Assembly: GCA_002077065.1 (NCBI GenBank)
Contig: NAJO01000064.1
Location: 1 to 64,000 of the forward strand
DNA length: 64,000 nucleotides
Origin: Cryoendolithus antarcticus
Taxonomy: Eukaryota; Ascomycota; Dothideomycetes; Cladosporiales; Cladosporiaceae
Direction: 5' to 3'
The notes beneath the pieces are model-generated. The model had not been told where the DNA came from. It saw only the letters and a list, made by a program, of their open reading frames with translations, and did no database searches. This document shows, in pieces, positions 1 to 10,347 of this stretch (position 1 is its first letter; every line of letters begins with the position of its first letter). The translations under genes and the position numbers were made by a program.

Positions 1-761
1 ACGAGATTGGATTGCACTGGTACACCAAGCAAGGCGCTTCCTCCAGCTCCGGCCCAGCAGTCTGCTACATCCACGGCGGCGGCATGATCTGTCTCGGTCC
101 AGAGCACTATGACATCCCCATGAAGACCTACGTGACCCACACCGGTATCCCCTTCCTGCTAGTCGACTACCGCTTAGCTCCCGAAGTGCAAGCGCCCGTG
201 CCCGTCACGGACAGCTACGCTGGACTGAAGTACCTCTTCGCCCATGCGAGCGAGCTAGGCGTAGATCCGGCACGCATAGCACTCATGAGCGACTCGGCTG
301 GTGGCGGCATCGCGGCGTCAGTCACGCATCTGGCGAAGCAGAAGTCCGGCCCCAAGATCGCAAAGCAAGTCCTCATCTACCCCATGCTCGACAATCTCAA
401 CACCTCCGAGGATCCCGACACAGCGCCCTTCGCAACCTGGTCCGTAGACGACAATAAGACCGGCTGGGGTGCGCTGCTCGGCGACAAAGCCGGCTCAGAC
501 TCCGTTCCTGTTACTCACGCTGCGGGACGAGCTAGCATTGAGGACTTGAAGGATTTGGCGCCTGCTTATATCGATGTGGGCGAGCTTGATATTTTCAGAG
601 ATGAGGATCTGGAGTATGCAAGGAAGCTTGGGAAGGCTGGAGTTAGTGTTGAGTTCCATTTGTATCCGGGGGTGCCGCATGCTTTTGAGACTTTTGCGCC
701 GACGACAAAGGTTGGGCAGGCGGCGGTGGGTAATAGGTTGAAGTTCTTGGCAGGACTGTAG
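1..761 (+). CDS. alpha/beta hydrolase, HSL-type esterase/lipase (5' partial)
   Basis: The reading frame is open from the window edge (frame beginning at base 3), so the N-terminus lies outside. The HSL oxyanion motif is visible as YIHGGG. The nucleophile elbow is SDSAGGG, with Ser between Asp and Ala as in the family's GDSAGG. The acid is in GELDIFRDE and the histidine in VPHAFE, so the catalytic triad is complete. About 253 codons remain, close to a full catalytic domain. By family it should hydrolyse short-chain esters; the substrate cannot be read from the sequence. It has no signal peptide in the visible part. The stop is TAG at 759-761. Internal ATG or TTG codons near base 12 are not believed to be the start because the fold needs upstream strands. 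Confidence 0.88.
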   Translation, partial: EIGLHWYTKQGASSSSGPAVCYIHGGGMICLGPEHYDIPMKTYVTHTGIPFLLVDYRLAPEVQAPVPVTDSYAGLKYLFAHASELGVDPARIALMSDSAGGGIAASVTHLAKQKSGPKIAKQVLIYPMLDNLNTSEDPDTAPFATWSVDDNKTGWGALLGDKAGSDSVPVTHAAGRASIEDLKDLAPAYIDVGELDIFRDEDLEYARKLGKAGVSVEFHLYPGVPHAFETFAPTTKVGQAAVGNRLKFLAGL

Positions 762-1022
762 AGCGAGGTCTTTGTGAGTATGAGATTCTCCACTTGTTAG
801 ACTGTTCTGTACTCAGGCATGTATTTGTGCGCTGGGGAGGTTTGTGGACACGTTGGGGGCAGCGTGTGAGTTTCGCGAGGTTAGGCAGCGGTCGTTCCTG
901 CCCCGTAATGAGTCGGTACACTTCCTTCTCTACCTCACTTCTTCACTCATACGCACGTTTGGATTAGTTGATAATTCATACCTGCGCGGAGAACGCAGTT
1001 TCCGTCTGCCAGACCTGCTAAG

Positions 1023-1901
1023 ATGGCGAGAACGAAGCAAACAGCGCGCAAGAGTACCGGCGGTAGAAAGCCGCGTCACACGCTAGCAGATCAGATTAAG
1101 AGGCGAGAGGCGAAGCGTCTAAAGACACCTGAGCCGCCTAGTGAGGAGCCCATCCTGGGGAGCTACCTCGCTGCGGAGCGCAAGGCGACCATCAGTGCTT
1201 ATGCAAAGCTTGATCGCGATGTACCCGAGACCAAGGCTGTAACGTGTACAACTATGTTAGATAAGCACACCGTTGATGGGACGAGGAACACCAGCTGGCG
1301 TACTGCCGAGCTGGAATACAGCGTCTCGATTCTGAACTACCTCGAGACCATGGACCGCGATATCTACGAGGAAGATGTGCCATGGACACGGTACCCGCCA
1401 ACATCGCCGAGTATGTCAACTTTGACTATGCCCGACGAATGCGAGGACAGGTTCTGGGAGCAGGAGGATCGTATCAAGAAAATCACGCGGTCCGTGATGG
1501 AGTGTGCTGCGTACTGTATCTTGGTACTACGATCTTCTTGCGAAGTCTTCGCTTATGCTAAATCTTTTGCAGCCACGCCGAAATTTATGCATATCCTCGA
1601 TGCTGAAGAGATTGCACAGGCTATCAGTCGAGACATTGCGAAGCAGATACAGCGTTACGGGCGAGGAACGCGACTCTACCGCAATGCCCTTCAGGGGCAT
1701 TTCCGCTACATCTACAGAATGCGTCAAATCGCTCAACCAAGAGCACTCGACTTCGCACTCGAGGCCATGGAGCGCTACTCGGTGCTCTGCTGTTTTCACG
1801 CCAAGACCTGGCTATCAGAACCCATGGAGTTCGAGTGTGGCGCCTCGGATGATTTGCATGCCATGCTTATCGCAACGAAAGCAGGCTGGGATGCTGAGTA
1901 A
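1023..1901 (+). CDS. histone H3-tail-mimic protein with unknown helical body
   Basis: ATG at 1023 opens a 292-residue protein beginning MARTKQTARKSTGG, identical to the H3 tail through Gly13. It continues RKPRHTLA, where H3 has KAPRKQLA. Counting after Met, 17 of 21 residues match, including R2, K4, R8, K9, S10, T11 and R17; K14 and K18 are lost. A basic stretch (residues about 26-35) and a TPEPP linker follow. The remaining ~250 residues have no histone fold and no domain I recognise; they look mostly helical and contain several Cys. The codons (AGA, ACA, CAA, AGT) are not the strongly biased set usual for fungal histone genes. The tail could be read by H3K4/K9 writers, readers or erasers; that is inference. 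The TAA at 1899-1901 may be premature (see next entry). Confidence 0.75.
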   Translation: MARTKQTARKSTGGRKPRHTLADQIKRREAKRLKTPEPPSEEPILGSYLAAERKATISAYAKLDRDVPETKAVTCTTMLDKHTVDGTRNTSWRTAELEYSVSILNYLETMDRDIYEEDVPWTRYPPTSPSMSTLTMPDECEDRFWEQEDRIKKITRSVMECAAYCILVLRSSCEVFAYAKSFAATPKFMHILDAEEIAQAISRDIAKQIQRYGRGTRLYRNALQGHFRYIYRMRQIAQPRALDFALEAMERYSVLCCFHAKTWLSEPMEFECGASDDLHAMLIATKAGWDAE

Positions 1902-2123
1902 GATGTCAGCGACACCGTACATGCACTTCTCGAGAAGAGAAAGAAACTTGCGTCCATTGGCGCAGATCTGAACTACTTTACGAAGATACTTCAGGATGCA
2001 AGCGCGCTCCAAAGTCTCAGGCCACATGATCCTGTCATCCTGGCGCGACAGAACGATGTCGCTGAGTGCGTGAGTTGGCTCACGCCGAAGAAGGTAATGG
2101 TGAAGCCATGGCCGATGACCTAG
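1902..2123 (+). other. in-frame continuation after the TAA of the H3-tail-mimic gene
   Basis: The frame of the upstream gene stays open for 73 further codons to a TAG at 2121-2123. The sequence looks protein-like: it starts DVSDTVHALLEKRKKLAS and runs on with an amphipathic helix pattern. A single C-to-T change (CAA to TAA) would explain the stop. A GTAAGA at 1898 could instead be a splice donor, but no acceptor downstream restores a long frame. Full read-through length would be 366 residues. Either the gene was recently truncated or the annotated stop is a sequencing difference. Confidence 0.45.
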
Positions 2124-3011
2124 ACACGAAATACATCGCAAGATTTATAGCTCGGTAACCGGTCGCTAAGTATTGCTCGTGTTGCCTATCAAGTGCAAGA
2201 GTATGTCATCGCCACAATGCTGATGGGAACTATGTGTTCGAGGGATACGCTGACAGGAATCCCCTCTACAAATGGTCGAACATTGCTCTCGGATGCAAAG
2301 TAGTATCTCACTGCTATACATATATGTACACTTCCGAATGCTCTGGACTTGCAACAGCGAGGTCGTATGTACGCGGGATCAAACAACTGCAAGAGCGCTC
2401 AACCCACTCCTCCCTTCGTCTGGACTCCGGCACTGCACGGAAGCGCCATCACCAGTACAATAGCTTGTCAGCACCATTACATGCACTCATATCGCTCCTC
2501 AAGCTCGTGATTCTTCAACTTTCTTCGTAAGAAGTGTAACGCCTGCTACGGTCAAATCCCCTCCGCAGGAGCTCCGCCGCTTCAAACCCCCTCTCCTCTT
2601 CTCTCCTCCCTTCTTCTTCCTCTCATCCTTCTACCATCTATCACCATCTGTCCAAGCACCCTCAAGCTTTCACAAGGGTTGCTGCGTTGCTGCGTTCGAG
2701 CAATTGAGATTCTTGCCATCTATAGGATCACTGAAACAATTGCTGAAGTTACTGCGTTGCTGCATTCTAGCGTCACTTCTGATTTCCCAATGCCATTGTT
2801 GTGCTATTCGTCATGTATGCGCTAATTCACATATATTCACTCCATCATGGACTGGACTTGAGGGCTGGGGCTTGGTGATCAGGGACTTCTGACCTTCAGC
2901 CTTTTTGTGCGGCGGGGGTCTTGGTGCTTGCCGCTGCGACGTCGAGGGTCATTGCATTATGGTGGGATGTCATATATCATTTTAGCAGTATAAATTGTAC
3001 TACTGCTTACA
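2124..3011. other. intergenic, no gene seen
   Basis: No convincing reading frame. A pyrimidine-rich tract lies at about 2576-2635. A partial direct repeat of about 20 bp (gttgctgcgttgctgcgttc at 2678 and a close copy at 2748) follows it. Confidence 0.5.
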
Positions 3012-4259
3012 TCAATTCCTTGCATCCCATCGTCTTCTCAGTTCATTTGCACGTCTCGCAGCTTCCACCCTTTGGTGAGCTTGTGCCTCTGCCTGGCTCG
3101 CAGCGTAGTCGGGCAGATCGTCACCTTCGTCCATGTCATCGTCCGTTGTACCTCTCCAGTCATCGATGGCTGCCTCGAGAGACGCCACTGTGTCGAGTGG
3201 TTGGATCGGACCAGACCGGAGGCTATGGCTGTCTGACGGCAGCCACAAATCTAGTCCAGAGGCTGAAGCCTGTAGTCGCTGTCGGTGAGCTTCCGAGACG
3301 TGAGAGATCTCGGGTAGTGATGCGAGGTGTTGCAAAGCGTGTCTCGTTCTGGGCGTGTCTGCTATGGGCGATACAGAGTACTCCCGGGAAACACTTGGAT
3401 GCGTGGGGATGCTAACACTGCTCGTTACGTGCTGGCGACTTGAAGTCGACAACGGAGACAGTGTATCGAGACCGACCATAACTGCCGCGAACACACTGGC
3501 TTCCTGATCGCTATCGAAGGACGTGTCACTCCTCACCCGCGGGACTCGTGCTCGTTCGCCAGGTGGGTATGTGTCGGCGCGCGAGAGATCCTGGTGTACA
3601 AACTCGGTGTCCAGTCCGAGCCCATGGTCGAAGCGGAACGGCGTGTTTGGCTGACTGACAGATCGATACGAAGGATGCAATGTACCCGTGTTCGCGACAA
3701 CGTTGTATGGATCATACGGGCTGAGCTGTGGGTAAAGCCGACCAAGGTCTGTAGGATTCAGCGAAACATTGTTGAGTGGCTGTGGTCGCCGACGTGGACG
3801 TGAACCACTGAGTACAGAGCGGTGTCTCATAGGTAGTGGTGTCGGCGCGAGTGGTGTCGATGATACCCCACGAGCGAAGTTGTTCGTCAAGTGAGGTCGA
3901 TCCAGCCGGTCTTGCAGATCCCGTGAGGGCGGCCGCTGCCAGTCATTCGGTCGGTATGCTTCGGGGATGGTCGACCACTGACTTTGAGGAAGAGGGCTTG
4001 ACCACGCCTGCATTGTACTCCATCCCTCGAGTGCCTCGACGGAGGGTCTGGATGTCGCATCTCTAGGCTGCCTGCCCGATGTTGTTGAGCTGTCATGGCT
4101 TTGCCTTGTCCTCGATGGCGGCCCATATGTAAAGCGCATCTCATGGTCCTTCTGCATCGCAGAGTCTGACAATGCCAGATCGGCCAGTAGATCGCGACAA
4201 AGCGAGACGCTCCTATAGAAGTCGGCTTGCATCACTAAATGTGTACAAGCGAGTTCCAT
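3012..4259 (-). CDS. hypothetical disordered protein
   Basis: I do not recognise this protein. The start chosen is the ATG at 4259, giving 415 residues; the frame is open about 46 codons further upstream but has no ATG there, so a spliced first exon is possible. A short helical N-terminus (residues 1-45, MELACTHLVMQADFYRS and onward) is followed by ~300 residues rich in Ser, Pro, Arg and Thr. The C-terminus is acidic (about DDDMDEGDDLPDYA) and then turns into an Ala/Arg/Glu-rich helix. There is no signal peptide or membrane segment. The composition suggests an intracellular scaffold-type or regulatory protein, but the sequence alone does not support a function. Confidence 0.55.
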   Translation of the reverse strand: MELACTHLVMQADFYRSVSLCRDLLADLALSDSAMQKDHEMRFTYGPPSRTRQSHDSSTTSGRQPRDATSRPSVEALEGWSTMQAWSSPLPQSQWSTIPEAYRPNDWQRPPSRDLQDRLDRPHLTNNFARGVSSTPLAPTPLPMRHRSVLSGSRPRRRPQPLNNVSLNPTDLGRLYPQLSPYDPYNVVANTGTLHPSYRSVSQPNTPFRFDHGLGLDTEFVHQDLSRADTYPPGERARVPRVRSDTSFDSDQEASVFAAVMVGLDTLSPLSTSSRQHVTSSVSIPTHPSVSREYSVSPIADTPRTRHALQHLASLPEISHVSEAHRQRLQASASGLDLWLPSDSHSLRSGPIQPLDTVASLEAAIDDWRGTTDDDMDEGDDLPDYAASQAEAQAHQRVEAARRANELRRRWDARN

Positions 4260-5401
4260 GATGTCGGAGAGTTGCACAAAGGAGACTTTGGGCCGAAATG
4301 AAAAAGTGTTGGATCGCCGCACCTGCAGCTTATGTATTGGAGGAGCGCATAAAGTGGAACGCGATCGACTCCAGGATAAACTCGTGTCGATCGTCAATGC
4401 TACATAGCCAACTGACTATACGGCGGCGGCATCCCGGCACAGGAATACTGCGGAGTGATAAACGGATATGAGCCCTGCCGCGGTCACTCTGCCTCAATAC
4501 TACCGCGCGCCTGATTATGTGCGCAGCAGCGGATCTTACGAACGAGGAATGCTTCGCGACAAGAATGAAGCAAGATCGACACGAGCATCATCTGCCCGAG
4601 CGCACAAAAAGCAGCCCTGGACATGGTCCCAAGATGTATTTCGTATCCTGCGGTACACTTTTCAGCTGGTACATCTAACCTGGAATTACGGTCAGGCTCC
4701 CGAAGAGTAGCAGCGTCCGGTCGCGTGGCGTTGTCTGATACGAAGTGCCCTGTGGCGGCACGCAGATAGACTCAGCGCTTGGGAGCAGATCTTGGAGCTT
4801 GGCATTCAGGTCTATATTTGAATATAGTAAGCTGATGTTCAAGGTACGAGCATGGTCATCGTGAGCACATACTGCCGACACTACGATGTCATCCAGTGGT
4901 CGGCGCAGTCACTCACAATTGACCCCAGTCCAGAAGCGATCCGGAGGCCACCGTGGCGACTTCAGGTGCTTGGGCCGACGTCGTTGCATTGGGAACGACA
5001 AACTGTAGCCTCCATGTTCACGACTCAAAGGTGCCTAATCGCGTGCCGTATAACAGCCGATCGCGAAGGTCGTAGCGCTGCGCAGCGGAGCAATTCAGGC
5101 GGGACATGTCACACAGATGAAGACCGTGGAAGACCAATGCTGAAGGATCGTGGCAGTGAAGTTCCAAGAATAACTTCCATAGATTGGATTACATAAACAT
5201 CATCCGAGTCATGCAGAATCGATATGCACTATCCACTTGCTCATGCCACGACGTACCCTTGGGAGCAATGTCCCAGTCGCTGCGTACAAATGTTGTGCAC
5301 AGATAACGGGCCGCGTAGCTTAACGCAAGAAGTCGTGATAGTCAACGGACAAACAATCGCGCTGGAACCTCGCAGGAATCTACAACAGACGCAGCTGTAT
5401 C
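4260..5401. other. intergenic, no supported gene
   Basis: An 80-codon ATG frame at 4468-4710 lacks any recognisable domain and is not called. No other structure is seen. Confidence 0.45.
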
Positions 5402-5772
5402 TCATCGCTTAAAGCTGGCGTCGAGACTTTTCTCGAGCTGGTACTGCGGCTGGAACTCGACATATAGACTCTCCTGCATAAGACGTCAGTGATCATAGCA
5501 ACGGCCACATCAAGTAGCAGAATGCGTACGGGATCGGCAGCTAGCCTGGCAATGGCCGCAGCATCACGATCTGGTAAGACTTTCTTCGGCAACCGAGTTG
5601 CCGCGACCATGAGCTAGATCTGACAGCTCTGCTCAAGCAAGGTGTACAAACATGCTGCCTCGTCGACCGGGGCACCAACAGTGATGAGACCGTGGTTGAC
5701 GAGGATGCTGGGCCTAGCACCACCCAACGCTTTTGCGTATATATTATCTTTGCTGGCATAATCTGATGAAAG
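5402..5772 (-). pseudogene. class II aldolase/adducin C-terminal relic
   Basis: Reading leftwards from 5772, the frame gives the family signature LVNHGLITVG followed by VDEAACLYTLLEQSCQ, where the NHG histidine belongs to the metal-binding set of class II aldolases. It is then cut by an in-frame TAG (5616-5614) at a position where relatives usually have Gln. The frame continues as LMVAATRLPKKVLPD to an intron (5529-5474, 56 nt, GTACGC...GCAG, phase 0). It ends in the typical C-terminus LYVEFQPQYQLE and a TGA at 5404-5402. The N-terminal half of the domain is absent. The relic begins directly after, and in frame with, the stop codon of the MFS gene. It is the 3' end of a deleted gene, now dead. 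Confidence 0.72.
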
Positions 5773-7543
5773 CTACTTCTTGTCCTTCTTCACCGATTTC
5801 CACTCAGTGCCAAGCGCGCCAATGATGCACAAGCAAGCCAGCGCCAGTGCAACGTACCATGAGGCTGTGATCGATCGACCGTACGCTGACACCACACTAT
5901 CCAGCATCCCGTCAGAGAACTGCTTCCTGATCTCCGTCAGCCCCAGTGCCTCGATTGCCGTGACATTCGCACCTGGTAATGTGGACTGCAGATCTGCTGA
6001 TAGCCGGTTTGTAAACACAATCTGCGATACAGAAGTGAACAGCGCAGGTCCGAAACTCTGAGCGAACAGCACGAGCGCGAGTCCGAGTGGTACGTCTTCC
6101 TTAGACAGTGCAGTCTGGATCGAGTTCTGTGGACATTGGAAACCTACGCCGGCGGCAAAGCCAAGAAGGCCGAAGTAGCATATCAGCGGGGCAAGGGTGG
6201 TATATTGGCCCCATGTAGTCATCAGTCCAGTCGCCACAGGTGTGAGGATGGCGGAGCATACCATGAATGGAGTGTAGTATCCGAAGAAGCTGGTACTACC
6301 AAGCACGTGGTTAGCTAAAGGACTGAGGATATACCAGCAGAACTCTTACCCAGGTCCTTGTACGGCGAGCCCAATGAGCGTTCCGATCAACGACGGCAAC
6401 ATCATGTACCCTGATCGTGCGGCTGTATAGCCGTGAACAGCCTGGAAGTAAGCAGGCGCGTAGTACTCGAGGATTGTCAAAGACGAGACAAGGCCGATTG
6501 AGAAGATGATAGCAGCAGCAACATTGCGATCTCTGATCACTCGCCATGGCAGGATCCCCTCGGCTTTTTGTAGAGACTGATGGACCCCTAGCACGACGAG
6601 AAGTACACCGGATACCGCAAGAAGCGCGATGATCCTGGCACTTGACCAGGCGTATGTGACACCCGCCCAATTGAGCGCAAGGAAGAAAACCGTCAAGGAG
6701 CCCGAAAGCAGTGTAGTACCTATGAGGTCGAGCTGTTGAAGCGTTGCTTTCAGCCCAGGGCGTTCGTTTGCATTATAAGTCGACACTTCTGGCAGGAGGA
6801 ACACCATGGCAATCAGAGCGCAGCAGCCGAGAGGTAGGCTTATCCAAAAGCACCAGCGCCATGTCAGGTACTGCGTAATGACACCTCCTGTGAAGTATAT
6901 CAGCAGTCCGCACGGGACCGACTCGGCCGAGCCATCGCATACCAAGGGGCGGTGCGATCAAACTGGCTAAGACCTCAACTGCGCCAAATATGCTGCCAAA
7001 CACGGGCCGCTTAGCAGGGGCTACCAAGTGCATGAGCAGATTCCAAAAGCCCGCCGTACCACCAGCTACGCCGATACCAGTGACGGCGCGACCAACTACG
7101 AACATACTTGAAGAAGTCGCCGCTGCACAGAGGACTGACCCGATGAGAAAGACCGCTTGAGACGAGATGAACGTCCACTTCGTCGAATGCAGTTTATACA
7201 GCTTGCCGAACGTAAACTGCAGTGTGCACGTGGTCAGCCGATAAGCCGTTGCGTACCAGCCAACATCTGCGATTGTGTGAAAGTTATCCGTGATCGAAGG
7301 CACCGCTACGGCAATTATGTTGCCATCCAGACCGCCGAGAAGGAGACAGAAGATCAGTGCAAGAAATGCGAGCCATAGCTTTGTCCCGCCAGGATACTCT
7401 CTTGGTGGCGTTTCATCTACTGCCGCTGTCAATGTCGAGGCTTCGAGGGTCCTAGTCTTATCTTCGATCGCTCGTGTCAAGGAGCCTTGCTTCGAATCTT
7501 TGTTAGGGTAGATTGGCAGCTCTATGATACCAGCATCTGCCAT
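5773..7543 (-). CDS. MFS multidrug transporter, DHA2 (14-TMS) type
   Basis: Three exons: 7543-6943, 6887-6350 and 6295-5773. The introns are 55 and 54 nt with GTATGC and GTAAGA donors and phases that fit, giving 553 residues. The N-terminal ~75 residues are polar and cytosolic. Hydrophobic segments then follow in the DHA2 order. GGLDGNIIAVAVPSI in TM1, the VGWYATAYRL helix, GRAVTGIGVAGG and WRWCFWISLPLG are all typical of fungal 14-TMS drug:H+ antiporters. The protein should export toxins or drugs at the plasma membrane in exchange for protons. ATG 7543 is the first in-frame ATG (upstream there is only TTG). An aldolase relic lies immediately downstream, so the locus may be a shrunken cluster. 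Confidence 0.88.
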
Positions 7544-8501
7544 GATCACGATCACCCAATGTGTAGCGCCTGCGACCAGCCCTTGGAGCGTCAACGCCCA
7601 TATGCTATATCAACGATGCTGCAGACGAACGCCGCATTGCGGTTTTCCAGCCTCGCCATGCTGAGATTATGCAGGTCGCGATTCGTGTTCAGCCGCGTAT
7701 CTAACAACGCCGAGCTCCGAATGCTGCTATGTGCTCGAACCGAAGCTACGCATTGAGGAATCCCACTCTTCTGTGGCGTATCTCCAGCTCATACAAGGAG
7801 AAGACGGATGTATACAAAAGGGTTTTTGGAGGTGTCGCGTCTCGGGGACATCTGCTAAGCTCTAAGCGATGGCTCGCCAAGCCTCGATGGTCACGTGCTA
7901 GACCCAGTGCCAACTCTCAGACCTGCATGGAATATCGCCGTTAGCGTGCTCCGCTGACGTCCAAGCAGTTCCCGCCGTATCTCCCTAATACTATTACACC
8001 TCCTCATCGTGCTCGGAAATCATAGTACCACCTCCCGTCTGCTTTGTCACTTTACGTTCACATTGCACAGTCTGGTCGTTCTACCCACTTCTGCATCCTG
8101 TGTAATACCGTGGAAAAGGACGCAGTGAGCCGATGGGCTCGAGGCGGACTATGCCACGGTAGTGCTGCGTGCTGTATCAGCCATTCGAGAGCCCGGCAGG
8201 GGTCGGCTCGATGCGAGACCAGTATATGTTCAAGTTCACACTCTCTATTCCTCTTGTCCTGTTGTTTCACTTGCATTATCTCTCTACTTGGGGTAAAGCC
8301 TCCTTGAAGCAAGACGTCGAAGATCAAGAATCTAACTACATTATTGCCACTGGTTCTCGGATTATTGTTCCCCTCCGCACTCGAAACTTTCCACCGTCCT
8401 GACCGCTACACCACCTTCCGCTTCGTCTCGCGCAGCGGGGTTTTCGGGCCTGGCCTGATCCTGCTCGTGTAGTCAAGTCCAAACAGCACAGACATCGTAA
8501 C
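7544..8501. other. divergent intergenic region between MFS gene and HDAC gene
   Basis: No convincing frame or repeat is seen. It must hold the promoters of both flanking genes, which diverge from here. Confidence 0.5.
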
Positions 8502-10076
8502 ATGGCCATCGCTGGACCAGCAAGCAAGCAATTCCTCCCTCCCATCGATGAGCCAAACACGGGCATCAATGCACGACCGTCACAACCGAAGAAGGTGGCA
8601 TATCTCTACGATGCGAACATCGGCCACTACGCATACGAGAGCGGCCACTGTATGAAGCCTCACCGTATTCGCATGGCTCACGATCTTGTCATGAACTACG
8701 GCATCTTCAATAAGCTCGAGATTTTCAGGGCTCAGCCGGCGTCGAAGTTGGAGATGACGCAGTTTCATACCGATGAGTACATCGACTTCTTGTCGAAAGT
8801 CACACCTGAAAGTGCAGAGAAGTATACTAAGGAGCGCACGAAGTTCAACGTATTGGAGGACTGCCCGTTACGATAGGACAACTTTGTGTTCATCCAGCTA
8901 CTAATCTAACAACTAGGTCTTCGACGGACTCTTCGAATACTGTGGTATCTCCGCAGGAGGTTCCATGGAAGGTGCTGCGAGGCTTAACAGGGGCAAATGC
9001 GACATTGCGATCAACTGGGCTGGTGGTCTCCATCACGCGAAGAAGGCGGAAGCAAGTGGGTTCTGCTATGTCAACGGTGCGTTGCTGCTCACTCGAGTGG
9101 TCTGACGGCGTCACACCATTGCTTCACACCGCCACAAGCGCTAACGATGAACAGACATCGTTTTGGGCGTCCTTGAATTGCTCCGCTTCCACCAACGGGT
9201 CTTGTACATTGACATTGACGTCCACCACGGCGATGGGGTCGAAGAAGCATTTTACACTACCGATCGGGTGATGACGCTATCTCTGCACAAGTATGGCGAA
9301 TTCTTCCCAGGCACCGGGGAGCTCAGGGATATCGGTGTCGGATCAGGTCGTCGATACTCAATCAACGTCCCCTTGAGAGACGGCATCGATGACGCGAACT
9401 ACAAGAGCATCTTCGAGCCGATCGTCACCTCGACCATGGAGCATTACCGTCCGGGCGCTATCGTACTGCAGTGCGGAGCAGACTCGCTGTCTGGAGATCG
9501 ATTGGGATGCTTCAATCTTAGTATGAAGGGGCATGCTAGTTGCGTGAACTTCGTGAAGAGCTTCGGACTGCCCCTACTGGTATTGGGCGGCGGAGGGTAT
9601 ACCAGTATGTAGTCCGAACGACAAGATCAGGAGATGCCTCGCTGACTAGTGTTACTACAGTGCGCAATGTGGCACGTACCTGGGCCTACGAAACCGGACA
9701 GCTCGTCGACCACGACATGGTTGATACCTTGCCTTTCACAGACTACTACGAGTACTATGCTCCGGAGTTTGCGCTCGATGTGCCAGCTAGCAATATGCAA
9801 AACGCTAACACCAGAGAGTATTTGGAGAGGATCAAGACCTTCATCTTCGAGAACTTGAGGAAGACGATACCCTCGGCACCGTCTGTGCAGATGCAGGCGA
9901 TTCCACGCCATTCCATGGGTATGGACGAGACGCTCGATGAAGAAGAGGACCGGCTTGACGATGAGGACAGCGAGGCTAATGCTGACCATCGGTACACGCA
10001 ACGCATGGTAGACAAAATGGTTGAGCGAGATGGTGAGCTGATGGCACCGGAGCGAATGAGCATCATGGCGGCCTGA
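8502..10076 (+). CDS. HOS2: class I histone deacetylase, Hos2/HosA type
   Basis: Exons: 8502-8849 (or -8866), 8917-9076, 9155-9604 and 9661-10076. Class I HDAC landmarks are present: [36 protein letters not shown] (the two active-site histidines), [14 protein letters not shown] (Zn ligands), [32 protein letters not shown] and LGGGGYT. The short acidic C-terminus ([13 protein letters not shown]) and VTPESAEKY fit Hos2 rather than the longer-tailed Rpd3. It removes acetyl groups from histone H3/H4 tails in a Set3C-type complex. Introns 2 and 3 are canonical. The first junction is odd: the donor that keeps the reading frame (8850) removes six conserved residues, while the donor that keeps them (8867) shifts the frame by one. 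With donor 8850 the protein is 457 residues. Confidence 0.9.
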
Positions 10077-10347
10077 GCGCTTCCACGGGTCGCGGTAGGA
10101 CTTCGTCCCAGTCGTAGGTGGTCCTGCGCTGGCCAAGATGAGTTACATATCGTAGAGGCGATAGCAAGTTGGCGTCCAATGAATGTCTGATCGTGGTGCT
10201 GTCGTGAATCATTGGCAACACTCCAGGCTGGAGCTGTAAGGACCTACGCGTAGCGTTTCGTTGCCGCTGGCATCTCTTGCGCCGCTTGCGGTGCGTCCAG
10301 CTCATGCCTCTCCACTGGATTGTCTGCATAGAATCCAAACTCACGAG

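Noticed and set aside
1023..1901. A true histone H3 gene
   Set aside because: Only the first ~21 residues match H3; the alphaN helix and histone fold are absent and the body is unrelated.
8502..10076. RPD3 rather than HOS2
   Set aside because: The short acidic C-terminus and the [12 protein letters not shown] region fit Hos2; the long Rpd3 tail is missing.
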